64,000 bases of DNA from Marsupella aquatica (GCA_973895155.1 OZ316899.1:10726001-10790000), one strand, 5' to 3'; shown: positions 42,001 to 53,158, counted from the first letter of the stretch. Made by a program: numbers and translations. Notes: a model not told the origin generated them from the sequence alone.

Positions 42001-43623
42001 TGCAGAGCTCGACAAGGAGCTAAGAGCAACCCAGGAGGAGAAGGCTACCTTGAAGAAGGAATTGGAGGAAGCCCACAGGGAGCAGGAGGAGGCCAAAAAC
42101 GAGCTGGAGGGGGCACGTAAGGACCTGGATGAAACCCAAGAGGAGTTGGAGGAAATCACGAGGAAGATGGAGAACCTACAGCGGCGGGCCGACAACCAAA
42201 CAGAGCGGCTGAAGAAACAAGCCACAGTATTTAAATGCTTAGTTGCAGCAGGTCCATCTCCTGTTGGGACAAACCAGTTACCAGGGGTGGTAATTGCCGA
42301 AGGACAAGCCGCGCCACCTGCACCAGTGCCGGAATTAAGTGGGAAGGGGAAGGGACCAGCTGCCGAGCCACCAACGAAGAAGAAGCGGAAACCTTCAGGG
42401 TCAAGGAGTAATACGACTTCACAGGCCGTGGTGATCAAGGAGGTAGACCCAGCACCGACCCCAGACAGGGTCACGGCTAAGGATCCAACTACCCTAGGGG
42501 AAGGGGAAGCCGAAGCCGAGGGAGTGGCTGAGGCCGAAGCCGTGGGTATTGCCGAGGCCGGTGTCGAGGCTGAAGCCGAAGGTGGACCCAGTCAGGCCGA
42601 GGGAGAGTTGACTCAGTCAAGGGCAGGTAATCTGTCAGTAGGCGGGCCAACGGCAGTGGCTGAGGAGGAAGTGTTGGGGGCGTCCATTGAGGATCCACCA
42701 CCGGTGTCGTGACGGTGCAAGGGCGCCGTTCCTTTTAGGGAGGGCGGACGTGGAGGGAGGAGGCGTGAGTGGGCAGGGCGGGCGCGGATCTCCACGTTTA
42801 GGATTAGGATCAGAACCAGGAGCGGCCCTGACACTTAGCTTAGTGGGATTGCGGTCCCACTGGTAGGAGCAACACTTGTGCTCCTGCCTTGCTGTACATA
42901 GGTAGATTCGGGCAAGTAGATTACTGTTAAGTAGATTAGGCTTACGATGCAAAGAATGGCGGATCCACTACCAGGATAAGTACCTGGGCAGCGGGGAGCT
43001 CAGGGCCTCTTCTTTAGCAAGTTTTTAGTTTGCACCAGCCGGGCTGGGATCAAGTAGTACGAGAAGCTCTCGGTTAGTCATACAGTGACCCTTGTGTATA
43101 TTCATGTTTCCTCATGCCTAAGAGCTGAATAGAGTTGGCCTCACGGCTTAGTTCGCAGAACTTGTGTATGAGATGTACTGTTTGTATGGCAAGTGCATGG
43201 TATGACTCAGTCAGAATGAGTCATTTTGCTATTTGTGTGTCGCATTAACTTGTGTGAAGAGTGCCCACATCAACAGAAGGAAGGAAAGTAAGCAGGGGAG
43301 TGAGAGTTGGATGTGTCGAGCTGAGAGAGGTCTTAGCGGCTTAACCAAGCCTATTGGGGATCATTCCGGCGGCGGAATCCAAACATACCTAACAAGACGG
43401 AGGGGAAGACAGGGGAAGGCCTATATTAGGCCGGCTACGTATCTCATGACCCGATGAAGGATCTGTCCAGTATATGTGTGTAAAATGTTAATAGTAGTAG
43501 TAGAAGGTTAGCAGCGTCCCATGCCGCTAAGCCGCGGAAACGGCCTCGCCAAGCACGAAACCTGCGGGAATCGGCTTGAGCTGGGGGGTTTCTTGGGTTT
43601 AGGGAGCCATGGGACGCACCACA
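38998..43623 (+). repeat. Family 1 LTR, second copy (4626 bp)
   Basis: Same length and tips as LTR 1. Differences I could see: A/G near the start (39013 region), G/A at 40572, A/G at 41027, A/G at 41849, G/A at 41969. It is followed directly by another PBS and gag start rather than host DNA. Confidence 0.93.
39113..42712 (+). CDS. LTR-encoded coiled-coil protein, 1199 aa (Family 1, LTR 2)
   Basis: Copy of the ORF at 28263-31862 with two residue changes that I can see (Q639R, A953T) and no stops. Here it lies 103 nt downstream of the pol stop codon, so it would be carried on the 3' end of a genomic transcript started in LTR 1. Domain plan is as for the first copy: helical block, FGLP block, acidic linker, long coiled coil, KKKRK patch, AEAEG tail. 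Confidence 0.9.
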   Translation: MEPGQRPEVRLRVKTRLGLGRVKRRRLGRINGKKDRQRRGVRSACRRWWLICEHELGRRLREANYCQLLRQALGERVDTDDQPKEGMSNVNQAAHFWGCLFERATEYIKTYEDEESERAARERQELARLWELQKTAFLGGELIKDEFLWTPTSNQLGDLLFCKDSVVGIREAIKNCNDIHWELKGSTERWTQATVLGETSTAAEMKRKGAVNDEATPAKRTRSAAPKKPAEQQSRRQGEAEEEEVDPIKAIPTRDDTWKGWAATLPVEVQLHFAREEDACFTAMQTKKYQGFMAGSGLEAFVRLPWLKPEVPESDLLEFVGSWEPETNCTRIYGKDFYLTPKVIAEVFGLPMGNKTKVDTRKTLPDKEFRSFPGPSTKNGFFRNTCTNPHIGEMIDFLRVTMHCNLPRAEIGKAQVYLAERPDPSRDYIGYLLNQLKKILKEEQQVIGMGSVSRLGYHMPLLCRYARGQTFAPVLPLQVRAPEEAPTPRPLAEKPQPPVSPTIEQVFRPRKEDLPMQQPGMQSLLKLLEKEKKSASATTTATATMQDTTTEVGRHRLTRENPFAGDKERIRPESKPGVRMYVGTSSSESEAELPEAPTEEEEREKPEIQEVEEAVEDCSHDNSGYGSDHHVPGVRTCGRFVPTLPRVVRGDPNQQSSPESPPPDVAPPSFDGIKQTVQEFQERIKQEEEAALAKEKDLPGGDWPEDIRRLAEKGSKPLATIEEIRRTAWEQRPRWAMPITSTYSTYAKNRAMEYGEMCGELALGIFGEELEVGPFFHREQLEKHQLEEAVALERSKKDEVIRRLRRMGAEIEDLRAAKKAQDELRIKRHELNIMQGQLDAAQADNQNIKDKLTQTQEELADTIKEREKWKQELKNTEEAHITANSRAMAETQRKEWALKGELEKIRGALEQKEVELGKSYQGIMALQQELASLTASFKADLREKDEMLEQTYTKMNQMESVIIAELDKELRATQEEKATLKKELEEAHREQEEAKNELEGARKDLDETQEELEEITRKMENLQRRADNQTERLKKQATVFKCLVAAGPSPVGTNQLPGVVIAEGQAAPPAPVPELSGKGKGPAAEPPTKKKRKPSGSRSNTTSQAVVIKEVDPAPTPDRVTAKDPTTLGEGEAEAEGVAEAEAVGIAEAGVEAEAEGGPSQAEGELTQSRAGNLSVGGPTAVAEEEVLGASIEDPPPVS

Positions 43624-43692
43624 TTTTTGGCGCTAGATGGAGGGGGCATTTCTTAAGCCGTGAGATATGAAGTTAGAACGGAAGCGTAGGTA

Positions 43693-44426
43693 ATGACTGA
43701 CTTTACGCCGAGGGAAGAAAGAGTGATTCAACGGGAGAGAGCTCGACTGCAGCAGCTCGCCGGGTGGCATGATACACAGCGACTGAGAGGGGCAGAAAGA
43801 GCTGGTAGCTCCAAAACTGGAAGTGGCGTTGAAGAAGACATACCAGAAGAAGAGTCGGTAAGGAGAAGTGAGTCTCCAACCGACATGGGGGAACCAGAGG
43901 CACGGCCAGACGAGAGGCCAGGGACCAGATTGAGCCAGCGGTCGCGCATACATTACAAGGCATTTCATGGGAGAGGAGATGAGGATCCGGACGAATGGTT
44001 GGATGATTTCGAGGGAACCGCTGCAGCAAATGGAGAATCGGCCATCAAGATGCAGATTCTTCCCGGCCTGTTCAAGGGTGAGGCTAGGCCTTGGTACAGA
44101 GCATTAGATGTGGAAGATCAAGCCATCTGGGATATCTTCAAAACACTCTTTGTTAAGGAGTTTCGACCCATTGGAACTTCAGAACTAGCAGTGCTGAAGT
44201 TGGGACAACTTCGGTTCAAGGAGAACAAATCCTTCAGGAAGTTCTTGCAACGCTTTTAGAAACTGGTAAGACGTACAAAGACCAATGCATCTGAAGGTAT
44301 GCAACTTCAATGGTTGGTGAATGCTTTGCCACAGAAGATGAGTTTTGCAATTAGGAAGGAGAACCCGGAGACTTTAGCCGAAGCAATTAAGGATATTCAA
44401 TTATACATTAATGCAGATATCACAAG
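43693..44426 (+). pseudogene. second Family 1 gag, truncated
   Basis: Matches the start of gag at 32843 to about its residue 245, with visible changes D-L-T to D-F-T near the start, S-E-T to S-K-T, and CAG to TAG at 44257-44259 (FLQRF then stop). It breaks off after ATCACAAGC; the next bases repeat CAGATATCACA (44414-44424 and 44427-44437) and then unrelated DNA begins. No zinc knuckles or protease remain. Confidence 0.9.
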
Positions 44427-45254
44427 CAGATATCACACGTTAATCTTATTTGGTTGCTGCTCTAGAGCCTTTTCATCCAAATTAACGAAAACATGACTAC
44501 CTCTGTTTAGTATATTTGTCCAAACACGCTGTAGGATTGGAAGCTCGGTTACTGTGGTGAGAGAGACACCACGGTCCCCCAGGTGCTCTTGATTGCTTCT
44601 GACTGTCGTCTCCCCCTCCCCAGTTATAGCACAGTGCTGCAAATCAGTGCAACAATGATGTGAGCAAATTATTTGTGTCACGTTGATGGGTGGGCGACAG
44701 TGGGATAATCGATTAGGCACCAAAGGAACAAAATGAAAGAATGCCATAAGGGTGCAATCGGATCTCTCTCGCAAAAATCTGGGAAAAGGCTCTAGTAAGT
44801 AGAAACAAGCGGAGCTCCTAGTAGAGAAGGGAAAACCTTTAGAAGAGAGCTCAACTCTGTCCTAGTTAGGTGGATTTGCTTTGTTGAGAATGTAATTTTT
44901 GGGGAGTTATCCCTACCTTGGTTTGATGTGGATAAGTCAACTCTTCTTGATGCCTATCGTTGGATTTTTTCTCGTATTTGGTTTTTACACCCTCACGTGT
45001 AGATGTGGATATGGCCAATGCTGGCATCATTGATCCAGTGATCATTGAGTTGCCAAACAATGATTTCCTTGCATTTCCATACGGCCAAGACAACAAAGTG
45101 TACTGGAGTGTGAACGAGTATATAGATTTTTTTATCTACCTGGACATGCCTCTCACATTTATTTCCGTATATTGTAAGACCATTGCATTCTTGAAAGAAC
45201 GTCGTTACTCTTAATTGAAACCGAGTTATATCACTTTTGCGCGTTTTCCTTACC
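44427..45254. other. no gene recognised; one odd ORF
   Basis: An 84-codon plus-strand ORF at 44960-45214 (MANAGIIDPVIIELPNNDFL, FPYGQDNKVYWSVNEYIDFF) has protein-like composition but I do not recognise it. The rest is AT-rich. The LINE inserted at the right edge of this segment. Confidence 0.35.
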
Positions 45255-45275
45255 AAATATAGCAGCAGAGAAGGG
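45255..45275 (+). repeat. LINE target-site duplication, left copy
   Basis: AAATATAGCAGCAGAGAAG plus GG; the right copy at 48129-48150 differs by one extra A. Confidence 0.85.
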
Positions 45276-48128
45276 CCTGTTGGGACTTTATGAAGGAAGA
45301 CTTGGTGGCAATGATACAAGATTTTTGGGTGACAGGCGTGCTGGCAGCTGAGATAAAAGAAGGGCTGATAAAGATGATCCCCAAAAAACTGGACAAACGG
45401 TATCTGAAAGACTGGCGTCCTCTGACCATGCTAAACACCAGCTACAAGATACTGGCCAAAGTAATGGCTCTACGGATTAAGCATTTATTTGGCAACCTGA
45501 TCAGCCCTCAACAGACTGGGTTTATCCCGGCCAGACATATTCTAGAGAATATTTCTCTTGCATGGCTTATCAATGACTGGGTGCACAAGCGTCAGCAGGA
45601 AGCTCTGTTTTTAAAACTGGATTTCGAAAAAGCATTTGATAGGGTCAATCATGAGTACTTGTGGGAAGTTATGTTGTTGCTGGGGTTTAGCAGTAGGACG
45701 GTGAATCTTATGAAAGCCTTGCTTTCAAATTCCAGTTCTTGTGTATTGGTCAATGGCTTTCTTAGCAAAGCTCTATCTTTGCGCAGGGGGTGAGACAGGG
45801 ATGCCCTCTCTCCCCTCTTCTTTTTGTGATTTCAACGCAACCACTTATGGATTTTTTGGATGCTGAGATGGCTGCTGGTAGACTATGTGGAATTCACGTT
45901 TTGGCTGAGCTATCTGTGTGCTATAGAATTTTTGCTGATGACATGGGCATGTTCATCCCGGCTACTGAGGTGGCATTCAAGGACGCTACAACAGCCTTGG
46001 CATGTTATGAGGGTGCATCTGGAGCTAGGCTGAATTTGCGCAAATCTATGATGATCCCACTTGCAATGGCGCACATTCCATTCTGGCTTGGGGATACTGG
46101 ATGCAAAATTAGTAAGCCTGGGGAAGTGCAAAAATATTTAAGGGCTCCATTTGGGGTTGGGCTGATAGTTGAAAGTTTACACGGCTTCTGCTTGGATAAG
46201 ATTGCTGCTCGCCTGTCATCCTGGTCCAATAAATTGTTGTCTTTCACTGGCCGGACTTTGCTGGTGAAACATGTGCTAATGGCAATACCTATCTATCATG
46301 TTATGTACATGAAAGCATCGGATGGGCTGGCGAAGAAACTGATTGCACTCTGTCAAGATTTTCTGTGGGGATTTAACCCGGCTGGTGGGAAACGAATTCC
46401 TCTGGTTGCTTGGGAAAAGATGGCTAGACCAAAGGTAGACGGTGGGCTGGGGTTTAGAGACTTTAAAAGCCATTTTGATGCTTTGTTGACCCAGTGGTTT
46501 ATGAAGGCTCTGGACTACCAGAGAACAAAATGGGCTCGGATGCTGGTTGCTAATCTATGTCTTATAGGATGGCTGAACTTCAGAGTAATTCAACGGAATC
46601 ACTACACATTTGAGGATAAGCTCTTGCTGTGCACCCCCAGATCTGGATGCGGTATGACATACACTTGGGGAATCTGGAAGGCATGGGAAGCTCTCAGGGC
46701 TAGTCTCTCATTTGCCCCTGGGGCCACTGGCTATCTGGGGAGATGGAGCATTCAGGATACTCTTTGTTGCATGAAAGGTTTTAACACATGGTCCTCTGTA
46801 CACACAGAGTTCACGGTGGAGATTTGTGGGAGACTTGGAATACGGAAGATCTCGGACTGCTGGGTATCTGAGACACAATGCTGGCGGGATTTTACTTGTT
46901 GGTGGAGCATGTTGAGAGGGTGGGCCCAGGCTCATAGGGATCGCTGTAAACAGCTACTGCTAACGATAAGTGCAGGGCGCAGCTGCAATAGTGGACTCAA
47001 GCCGGGGGCTCGGTGCTGGCGATGGTTGGACCAGGTGTCCCTGCTGAAGGTATTTAAACTCCCCAATCACCAGGCATACCAACTTCTGAGACCGCAGGGC
47101 ACTGACTACTTGCGCTAGAACCGAATATGGATTTCAAATGGCTCGGAGTTAGTGTGGGGTAAGCAGTGGCGTTCTCTCTGGGGCTCTGACTTGTCCACGA
47201 GAGCCAAAACCTTTCTCTGGTGGATTTTGGCGGGTGGACTGTTCATGGGGGCCAGGGCCCTTACTATTGGTGCTAGTAGTGGAGCCTACAAGCTATGTCC
47301 TGGGGTGCTGGAAAGTATTCCTCATCTTTTTGTGCACTGTGTGCATGCTGCTAAGTGCTGGCAAATGTGCTATGATTATTGATGTGGAGCGGTCTTTGCC
47401 CCGGGACATTGCCTTTTAGATAGACTGGATGCTTCCTTTGGTCGTGGCCATTTGCAGATTGTTCGTCTCTTTTTGCTATTCCAAATCCTATGGATGGTCT
47501 GTCTGGGAAGGAATGAACATGTTTTCAATGAACGAGGTAGAAGACTCTTTGACATGCGCCGGGTTCTTGGTGAGACAGCTTCTCACTTACATGGTGTGGC
47601 TCTTCGTTTCCCTACTGGGCGGAAGCACATCCGGCTCTTGAGGGCCAGAAAAGTAATTGAGTTGGAGAGGCAAGTGTGGATGACTCGCAGGGATGGATGC
47701 CTTACTTCTGGCTGATGATGCTTTGGTTGGTGGAACGGACCTCCTTTGGTTGGGCTGCTTCTAGGTGAATCCTGCGGGGGGCCCCAAGTGGTCACTGCTG
47801 GGCGGTTGTTCCTCTGCGCTTTATTTCTATGATAGGATGTCACATGTCACTGGCCTTGCTTGGGTACTGTTACATAGGACATTTAGTGTTACTTGAGCCC
47901 TTTAGGGGTTGTGGCCACTCGGCTTGTACTTCTGACATGGTGGACTATATTTACTGGCAGTAGTGTTCTGGTTTGGCGGCTGTTAGGTTTTATGTTGGCC
48001 CCGTTTAGGGGCCTCCCTGTTGTCCTCTTCGAGGTGGTGTTGCTTTGCGTTTTTCTGGTGCTGTGTGCTTCCCCCCATCCGTGGGTTTTTTGCGGTTTTA
48101 TTATTAAAGAAAAAAAAAATTCCAAAGG
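45276..48128 (+). mobile_element. 5'-truncated L1-type LINE
   Basis: Flanked by a ~21-bp target duplication. It begins within the RT region of ORF2 (5' truncation, typical of target-primed insertion) and ends with an A-rich tail (AAAGAAAAAAAAAA at 48106-48119), with nine extra bases before the duplication. Confidence 0.9.
45280..47715 (+). pseudogene. LINE ORF2: RT, zf-RVT region
   Basis: Starts CWDFMKEDLVAMIQDFW and runs through RT: DWRPLTMLNTSYKILAKVMA, QTGFIPARHILENI, LKLDFEKAFDRVNHEYLW, then RQGCPLSPLLF and the catalytic FADDMGMF. Downstream: LLSFTGRTLLVKHVL, then zf-RVT (SLWGSDLSTRAKTFLWWILA, IPHLFVHCVHA) and QILWMVCLGRNEHVFNERGR. Breaks: one G missing in the G-run at 45785-45790 (frame change between RRG and VRQG), in-frame TAG at 47116-47118 and TGA near 47380. 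The endonuclease domain is missing through 5' truncation. Confidence 0.93.
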
Positions 48129-48150
48129 AAATATAGCAGCAGAGAAAGGG
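48129..48150 (+). repeat. LINE target-site duplication, right copy
   Basis: AAATATAGCAGCAGAGAAA plus GGG, one base longer than the left copy at 45255. Confidence 0.85.
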
Positions 48151-48479
48151 AGATAGGAAAATACATCTTTGGATGGAGGTAGGGTCCTAGCCCAAGAACC
48201 ATGCACTTACCGGTCTGCCCTGTTGTTAGCGTTTGACTGCAGAAACAAAACAACAACAATTCATTGCACCTCGTGGAGTTGCCTGCATTTTGTGCTGGTC
48301 AATCTGATTGTGGGTTGTGGTGCTCACAGAGGAAGCCCAGAACACCTGAGTTCAATCATAAGATGACAAGGACAGCACTTTGGGTGGATGTCTGCTCTAC
48401 TCTAGCATGGGCAAAGGCAAGGCTCAAATTGATTACTCAAGGCAGATTGGAATCTCGTGCATATGGAATTGTGGGCCCC

Positions 48480-49060
48480 GTTATCCGGCAAATGTCTGGC
48501 GTGGCAAAAATTGCTTGGGGCTTGTAGAACTTATGGTAATGTGGAGCTAGGTGAACAGGCCGCTAACGAGCTTTTCAATTTGGAACCCAGTAAGTCCTCT
48601 ACATATGTGATGCTCTCCAATATCTATGCAGCAGCTGGGAAGTGGGAGAAGGTGGCATCTGTGCGCGCTATGATGCAAGAGAGAGGTGTTTGGAAGGAAC
48701 CAGGACGTAGCTGGATTGAAGTTGATAACAAGATCCATGAATTTGTTGTCGGGAATACATCTCACCCAGAAGTGGAGGCGATCTATACCGAGCTGAATAA
48801 ATTGAGTGAAAAATTGAAGGCTGAAGGCTACATTCCGGATACCAAGCTTGTGTTGCATGATATTAATGAGGAGGATAAAGAGCTAGCTCTTTGCTCTCAT
48901 AGTGAGAAGTTGGCTATTGTTTACGGACTTATGCAACATGTCACTTCCCTAAAGTCATTTATGTTGGGTGACGACGTGGTTTCACTGCCGCTCATCCATT
49001 GAAATATTTGTCATAATACAAAGCGTAGAAAACCTAAGAGGTGATGTCCCTTTGCTCATA
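48480..49060 (+). pseudogene. PPR-DYW protein, C-terminal relic
   Basis: Encodes KLLGACRTYGNVELGEQAAN, YVMLSNIYAAAGKWEKVASV, RGVWKEPGRSWIEVDNKIHE, the E/E+ motifs of plant organelle RNA-editing PPR proteins, then GYIPDTKLVLHDINEEDKE and HSEKLAIVYGL, the start of the DYW deaminase. After GLM the frame is lost; a trace of VKNLRVCGDCH-like sequence (VENLR..GDV) is visible near 49027-49050. The PPR repeats themselves are missing. The DYW catalytic HxE reaches only HSEK. Not functional. Confidence 0.88.
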
Positions 49061-50534
49061 TAACCATTACCATGGTGCACCTATATACTATGTGCTTACC
49101 GAGAAAAAGAAGCAGAAATGATGGGTGTTCAATAATTTCTGCCTGTGTACGTTGGGGTTTTAACCCTGTTGTCTCATAAATTTTAGCTGACCTCTTGTTT
49201 TTGATTTCTACCTTCATGGTGTCTGACTGTTGCAAATGGAACTTCGCTTTTTCCATTTGATTGTTATGCTCAATTTTTGTTGCTTTTCTTTTCTACTCCT
49301 CTTATACTTACCCTTCCAAGAGTGAGGACAGGTCACAACTGGCAGTGTTCTATATATGTATCATTCTACGTCATGTCTTAGGGACAAACTGAGCTTCTTA
49401 CCTGGGAGGCTGCCACTTATGGGAAGGAATCCTTTCCATAGAGTGGCGCTTTTGACCGTGCCAATAAGAAATAGAAAATTAAGTGATAAATGGCATATTT
49501 TAAAGCTCCCTTCCTTCAATGCATCTAAGTAGCCATCAGGTGAATCCACAAGTGAGATTCTTCCACTTGTGGTCCTTCCATGTCAGCTGCTACTGTTGAA
49601 GAAACGCCAACTGACTTTGTTGTTGAGATGTTTTGACCCAAGTACGGAAAGGCACTTGAGAAAATAGTCACTTGGAATTGTCGACGCGCATGGCTAGAAC
49701 AAATCTTCAAATGCGAAATTGAAACCGCACAGGAGGAAACCTATTACGAGTAAACTATTATCAGTTGTCTTTGACACATCATGGGCATGTTCTGGATAGT
49801 CCTCCTGGGCTAGAAAGCATTCATAGGACTGACAAACCGGTCTACAAAGCTGTACGCACACTAATGTAGTGTGTAACCAAACTGTAGATATTTCTAAAGG
49901 AAAATGTGGCCCAAATGCTAATCCCCTGACTTCTGGAGGTCATGGAGATCTTATTTTGGTTGTTATGGCCAGCCGCATATTATTCCTTTTGTGAGTGAAT
50001 TTTTACATTCTTGTAATCTGCCTATTCAGCTTGTCTTTCGTCAGTCTTGGTGTATTTTACGATGGATGTAATTGTTTCTCCCAAAGAGTTCTCCTTCAGA
50101 TATCTTGTCTGTCTGAAATCTTTTACTTCCATGCTGGCTTTGTAAACTCTTTGCCCCCCGGGGGTCTTGTCGTTTCGGAATTTGGGGGCTTCCATATGCT
50201 TGAATATTCAGCTCTTAGTGCCGATGGTTTTCTCTTGACCATCAGCATTTGGCCAAAGGGTGCCTTTGCAGTCACAATAGATACGTGTACAAACTTGAAT
50301 TGGAGTCAATTCATTTTGGTGCTTGACTAAAACATTGTTGATGTAGAAAAAGAGAGGAGGTTCGCCACTTGCTACAAGAATCACCGCAATCGCTTGATGA
50401 TCAAATGAATGATGCAATGCAAGATGGCGGGATTCCTGGGGATCCTAATATGATCCTGCATTGAGTTTGTGTGACATGAATAGTTCAATGTGGCACTGAA
50501 ATTGTGACTGTATTCTCATATTGGAATATCGCAG
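49061..50534. other. no gene recognised
   Basis: AT-rich DNA with short ORFs and no family I recognise. I looked for a left CACTA terminus belonging to the gene at 50535 and did not find one; the nearest CACTA string (49862) lacks the following AAGAA-type sequence. Confidence 0.35.
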
Positions 50535-53158
50535 ACCACAAAATTTTCAAAGAAACGAAAGGAGTACGCAAGAAGGGTGACCAACACTATCTTTGGGCCT
50601 GTGCATCGAAGTGAAAGGTTGAGCAAGAAGATCGTACCTACAATGGCAGAATGTGGAGATGAGATGGATCCTGCACAGGTGGGTGCAGACACCAGACAAG
50701 AAGATGCAGATGATGAGTATTTTCTAGAGGAAATGGATGAGGATGGGGTTATGAAGATGAATACATTGCAGAGCAGCCCAAAAAGAAACAGGTAAGTAGT
50801 TTTCCTGACAAGCTAGGTATTGAGTTAAACTCTCTTCTTTAGAGGTTTCATGACTCCCTTACACATATATACAATGCTTAGTTTGTGACATTGTAGTTGG
50901 TGATGTGATGTAGCGTCCTATGAGTTCTATTTTGCCTGCAAAGCCTGTGCATGCACCATACCAGCAAGGGGGGCTGACCTATGATCAAGGTTGGCGAGGT
51001 GGTAGTAGCAGTAGGTCCCAGGCTGGTGTCCAATACTATGGCAGGGGGCAGAGTAGCAGTTATGCCCGTAGTAGAGGTAGAGCGAGTCCAAACCCACAAT
51101 CTCGTGGGTACGGACGTCCACCTCAACCATGGGGATGTGAGTATATCTATATGTCAGTTCTTTGTTAATTATTAGCACTTGTGAATTTCAGACTGCATAG
51201 CAATGTTTGACATTGTTTGGGATTCATACAACATGAAATTCATTCCACTTGCCATTGCATGTAGATTTCGCCCAACCTGATTGGGCAAATGCTGGTAATG
51301 ATGAGTTTCAATGTGAAGGTAATTGACAAGGCTTTGAATACAGTACCTACAAATGCCGGAAGAGGGGCAGGTAATGTATGAAGTAGTTTGCAATGGAAGA
51401 ACTCATTTTATCTATAGTCCATTCATGTGGGTATACTCTATACATGTACAATGATAGCAAATGTATGTGTGCAGGTTGGACAGTCGAACCGTTGATGCAA
51501 GTATTCACTAATGCCCCTATGCAGATGCAACATAGAAGGGGGGCAGGTATTTTGGAATGTTGACTTATTTCCCTACAGTTTACTGATTTACTAAGTTATA
51601 TATCAATACATATGTTTGCACATGCCTAGCTAGAAAGTGACAACATTTGTGCCCTGTACTAGGCTGGACAGGTGGTCCAAGATCGCAACAATTCCAAAGT
51701 GCAGTCCCTACACAAATGTCTACTGACAGAGCTACAGGTATATATGTTGGTTCAATTTTTTGTTAAAGAGATGCATTGAATGGTGCCAATAGGTGTTTGT
51801 AATAAATAGTTCTGGTGTATATAGTTCTCAAGCATGAATGGCATTGTATTTGCCCAGGTGACTTCAGAACCCCAGGTAGAGTGAATCAGGGGGTGCCCAT
51901 TAATATTACACCGCCCAGTATTGCAGAGAGCAGTGCACAAGGGGAGGTGACAAAGAAAGGGGCAATAAAGTTGAATGACAGACAATGGGTGGATGCTGAG
52001 TGTCCTCGCAAAAACTGATGGCATGCTGATTTGAAAGTTGAAGTATTGCGCTGGTTAGATGTGAGTGTTATTAATTTTAAAAAGCAGCATCCAAAAGATT
52101 GGAAGACTGTATGTGAAAATGTTGCTGCCAAATGGAATTATGTGGGCAGTGATGATAGCGTGGACATAGGTTGCCTAGAAAGTACAACAAGTAAAATCAT
52201 CAAGCAAGAGAGATGGAGAATGCATAAGGCTTGGAAGGAAGGTGGGGAGAAGCCAAATATGCCTCCACCAACAAGTTGGGATGATAAAGTGTGGGCAAGA
52301 CTAGTAGCTTATTTTGGGACAGATGCTGCAAAAAAGAAGAGTTCACAGATGACCGAGGCCAAGTTGAGTGTTCAGAACCCTAATCTGACAGGAAGAACCG
52401 GCACTGCACCGATAGCAAAACGCTTGGTAAGAGTCAATGGCTAATTATGTAATTCATGCTACACTATGTCCTGTTCACTTTGTTTTTGAGTGTACGTACG
52501 TTCATTGGAAAATGATAACCAATGTTTGCCATGCATATGCAGAAAGCCCAATTGGGGCAAAGCCCTTCAAAAGAAGAGTTGAGGGCTGAAATTGTGAATA
52601 ACAGGGCATGTGAGGCATTTGAATCCTCCAAGCACGTAAGTTATATGAGTTCTGATTGGTAATTGAATGACCTGCATTGAATTTCAGGTGTACACATATC
52701 ATTGATTGTGCATATATTGCCCAACATTTCATATGGAGTGATTGACTATTGCCCTATGTCATGTAGGGAGGTGGATCTTCACTTACAGAGATAAGTGATC
52801 ATTTGAAGGCCGTGGAAACATGTCTTCCAAAGATCAATGAATGTTTAAATTCATTGACTGACTTGTTCCATATGAACTTCAAGACATTAATGGAAGCTAT
52901 TGTGTCGGTGAGAGATAAAATTGATTCCAATTCTGCAAGAGTTCCACCATCATCACTTGAGGTGGCAAAGTCTATGCACTCTTCTGGCATGCCAACGACA
53001 TCTAGACTTGAAGGTAAGGCCCTTATAACTTTGTGGGATATGATTATAAAATCTAAAGTTTGTATTGACATAGTTTGTTGAATGTGTTATTTTCAGTAAC
53101 ATATATTGTGGTTGTTGTGCCCACAGAGAATAAGACAAGTGCTACAGAGAAGAACTAA
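50535..53158 (+). pseudogene. multi-exon Ptta/En-Spm (Transposase_24-type) CACTA protein gene
   Basis: A chain of exons with canonical GT-AG borders: about 50535-50791, 50913-51137, 51264-51318, 51340-51370, 51475-51546, 51662-51737, 51858-52424, then two more and a last short exon ending TAA at 53156-53158. Early exons are acidic then Gly/Arg/Ser/Tyr-rich (YYGRGQSSSYARSRGRAS). The exon at 52020-52424 has the En/Spm pattern DWKTVCENVAAKWNYVG, RWRMHKAWKEG, PTSWDDKVWARLVAYF, KKKSSQMTEAKLS. The later exon forms a helical segment (DHLKAVETCLPKINECLNSL). One premature TGA at 52016-52018 (KN-stop-WHADLKVEVLRWL). Such proteins accompany CACTA transposases; no TNP2 transposase is present. Confidence 0.75.

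Larger units (their letters stand above)
28148..44426 (+). mobile_element. Family 1 Ty3/gypsy tandem array: LTR - gag-pol - LTR - partial gag
   Basis: LTR (28148-32773), complete open internal region (32774-38997), LTR (38998-43623), then a second internal region that starts identically after the LTR and breaks off at 44426. I could spot only about five LTR-LTR differences in 4626 bp, all A/G transitions, so the insertion is recent. Domain order protease-RT-RNase H-integrase is Ty3/gypsy; there is no chromodomain. The truncated second internal region means the right end was lost or the array arose by unequal recombination. Confidence 0.92.

Noticed and set aside
38998-43623. Segmental duplication of a host gene encoding the 1199-aa protein
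   Set aside because: The repeat boundaries are exact LTR tips, with a PBS after and a PPT before, and a solo copy with its own flanking duplication exists at 54010-58707.
49858-49880. Left CACTA terminus at a CACTAATG string
   Set aside because: It lacks the AAGAA-type continuation seen at the right end and is part of a short chance palindrome.
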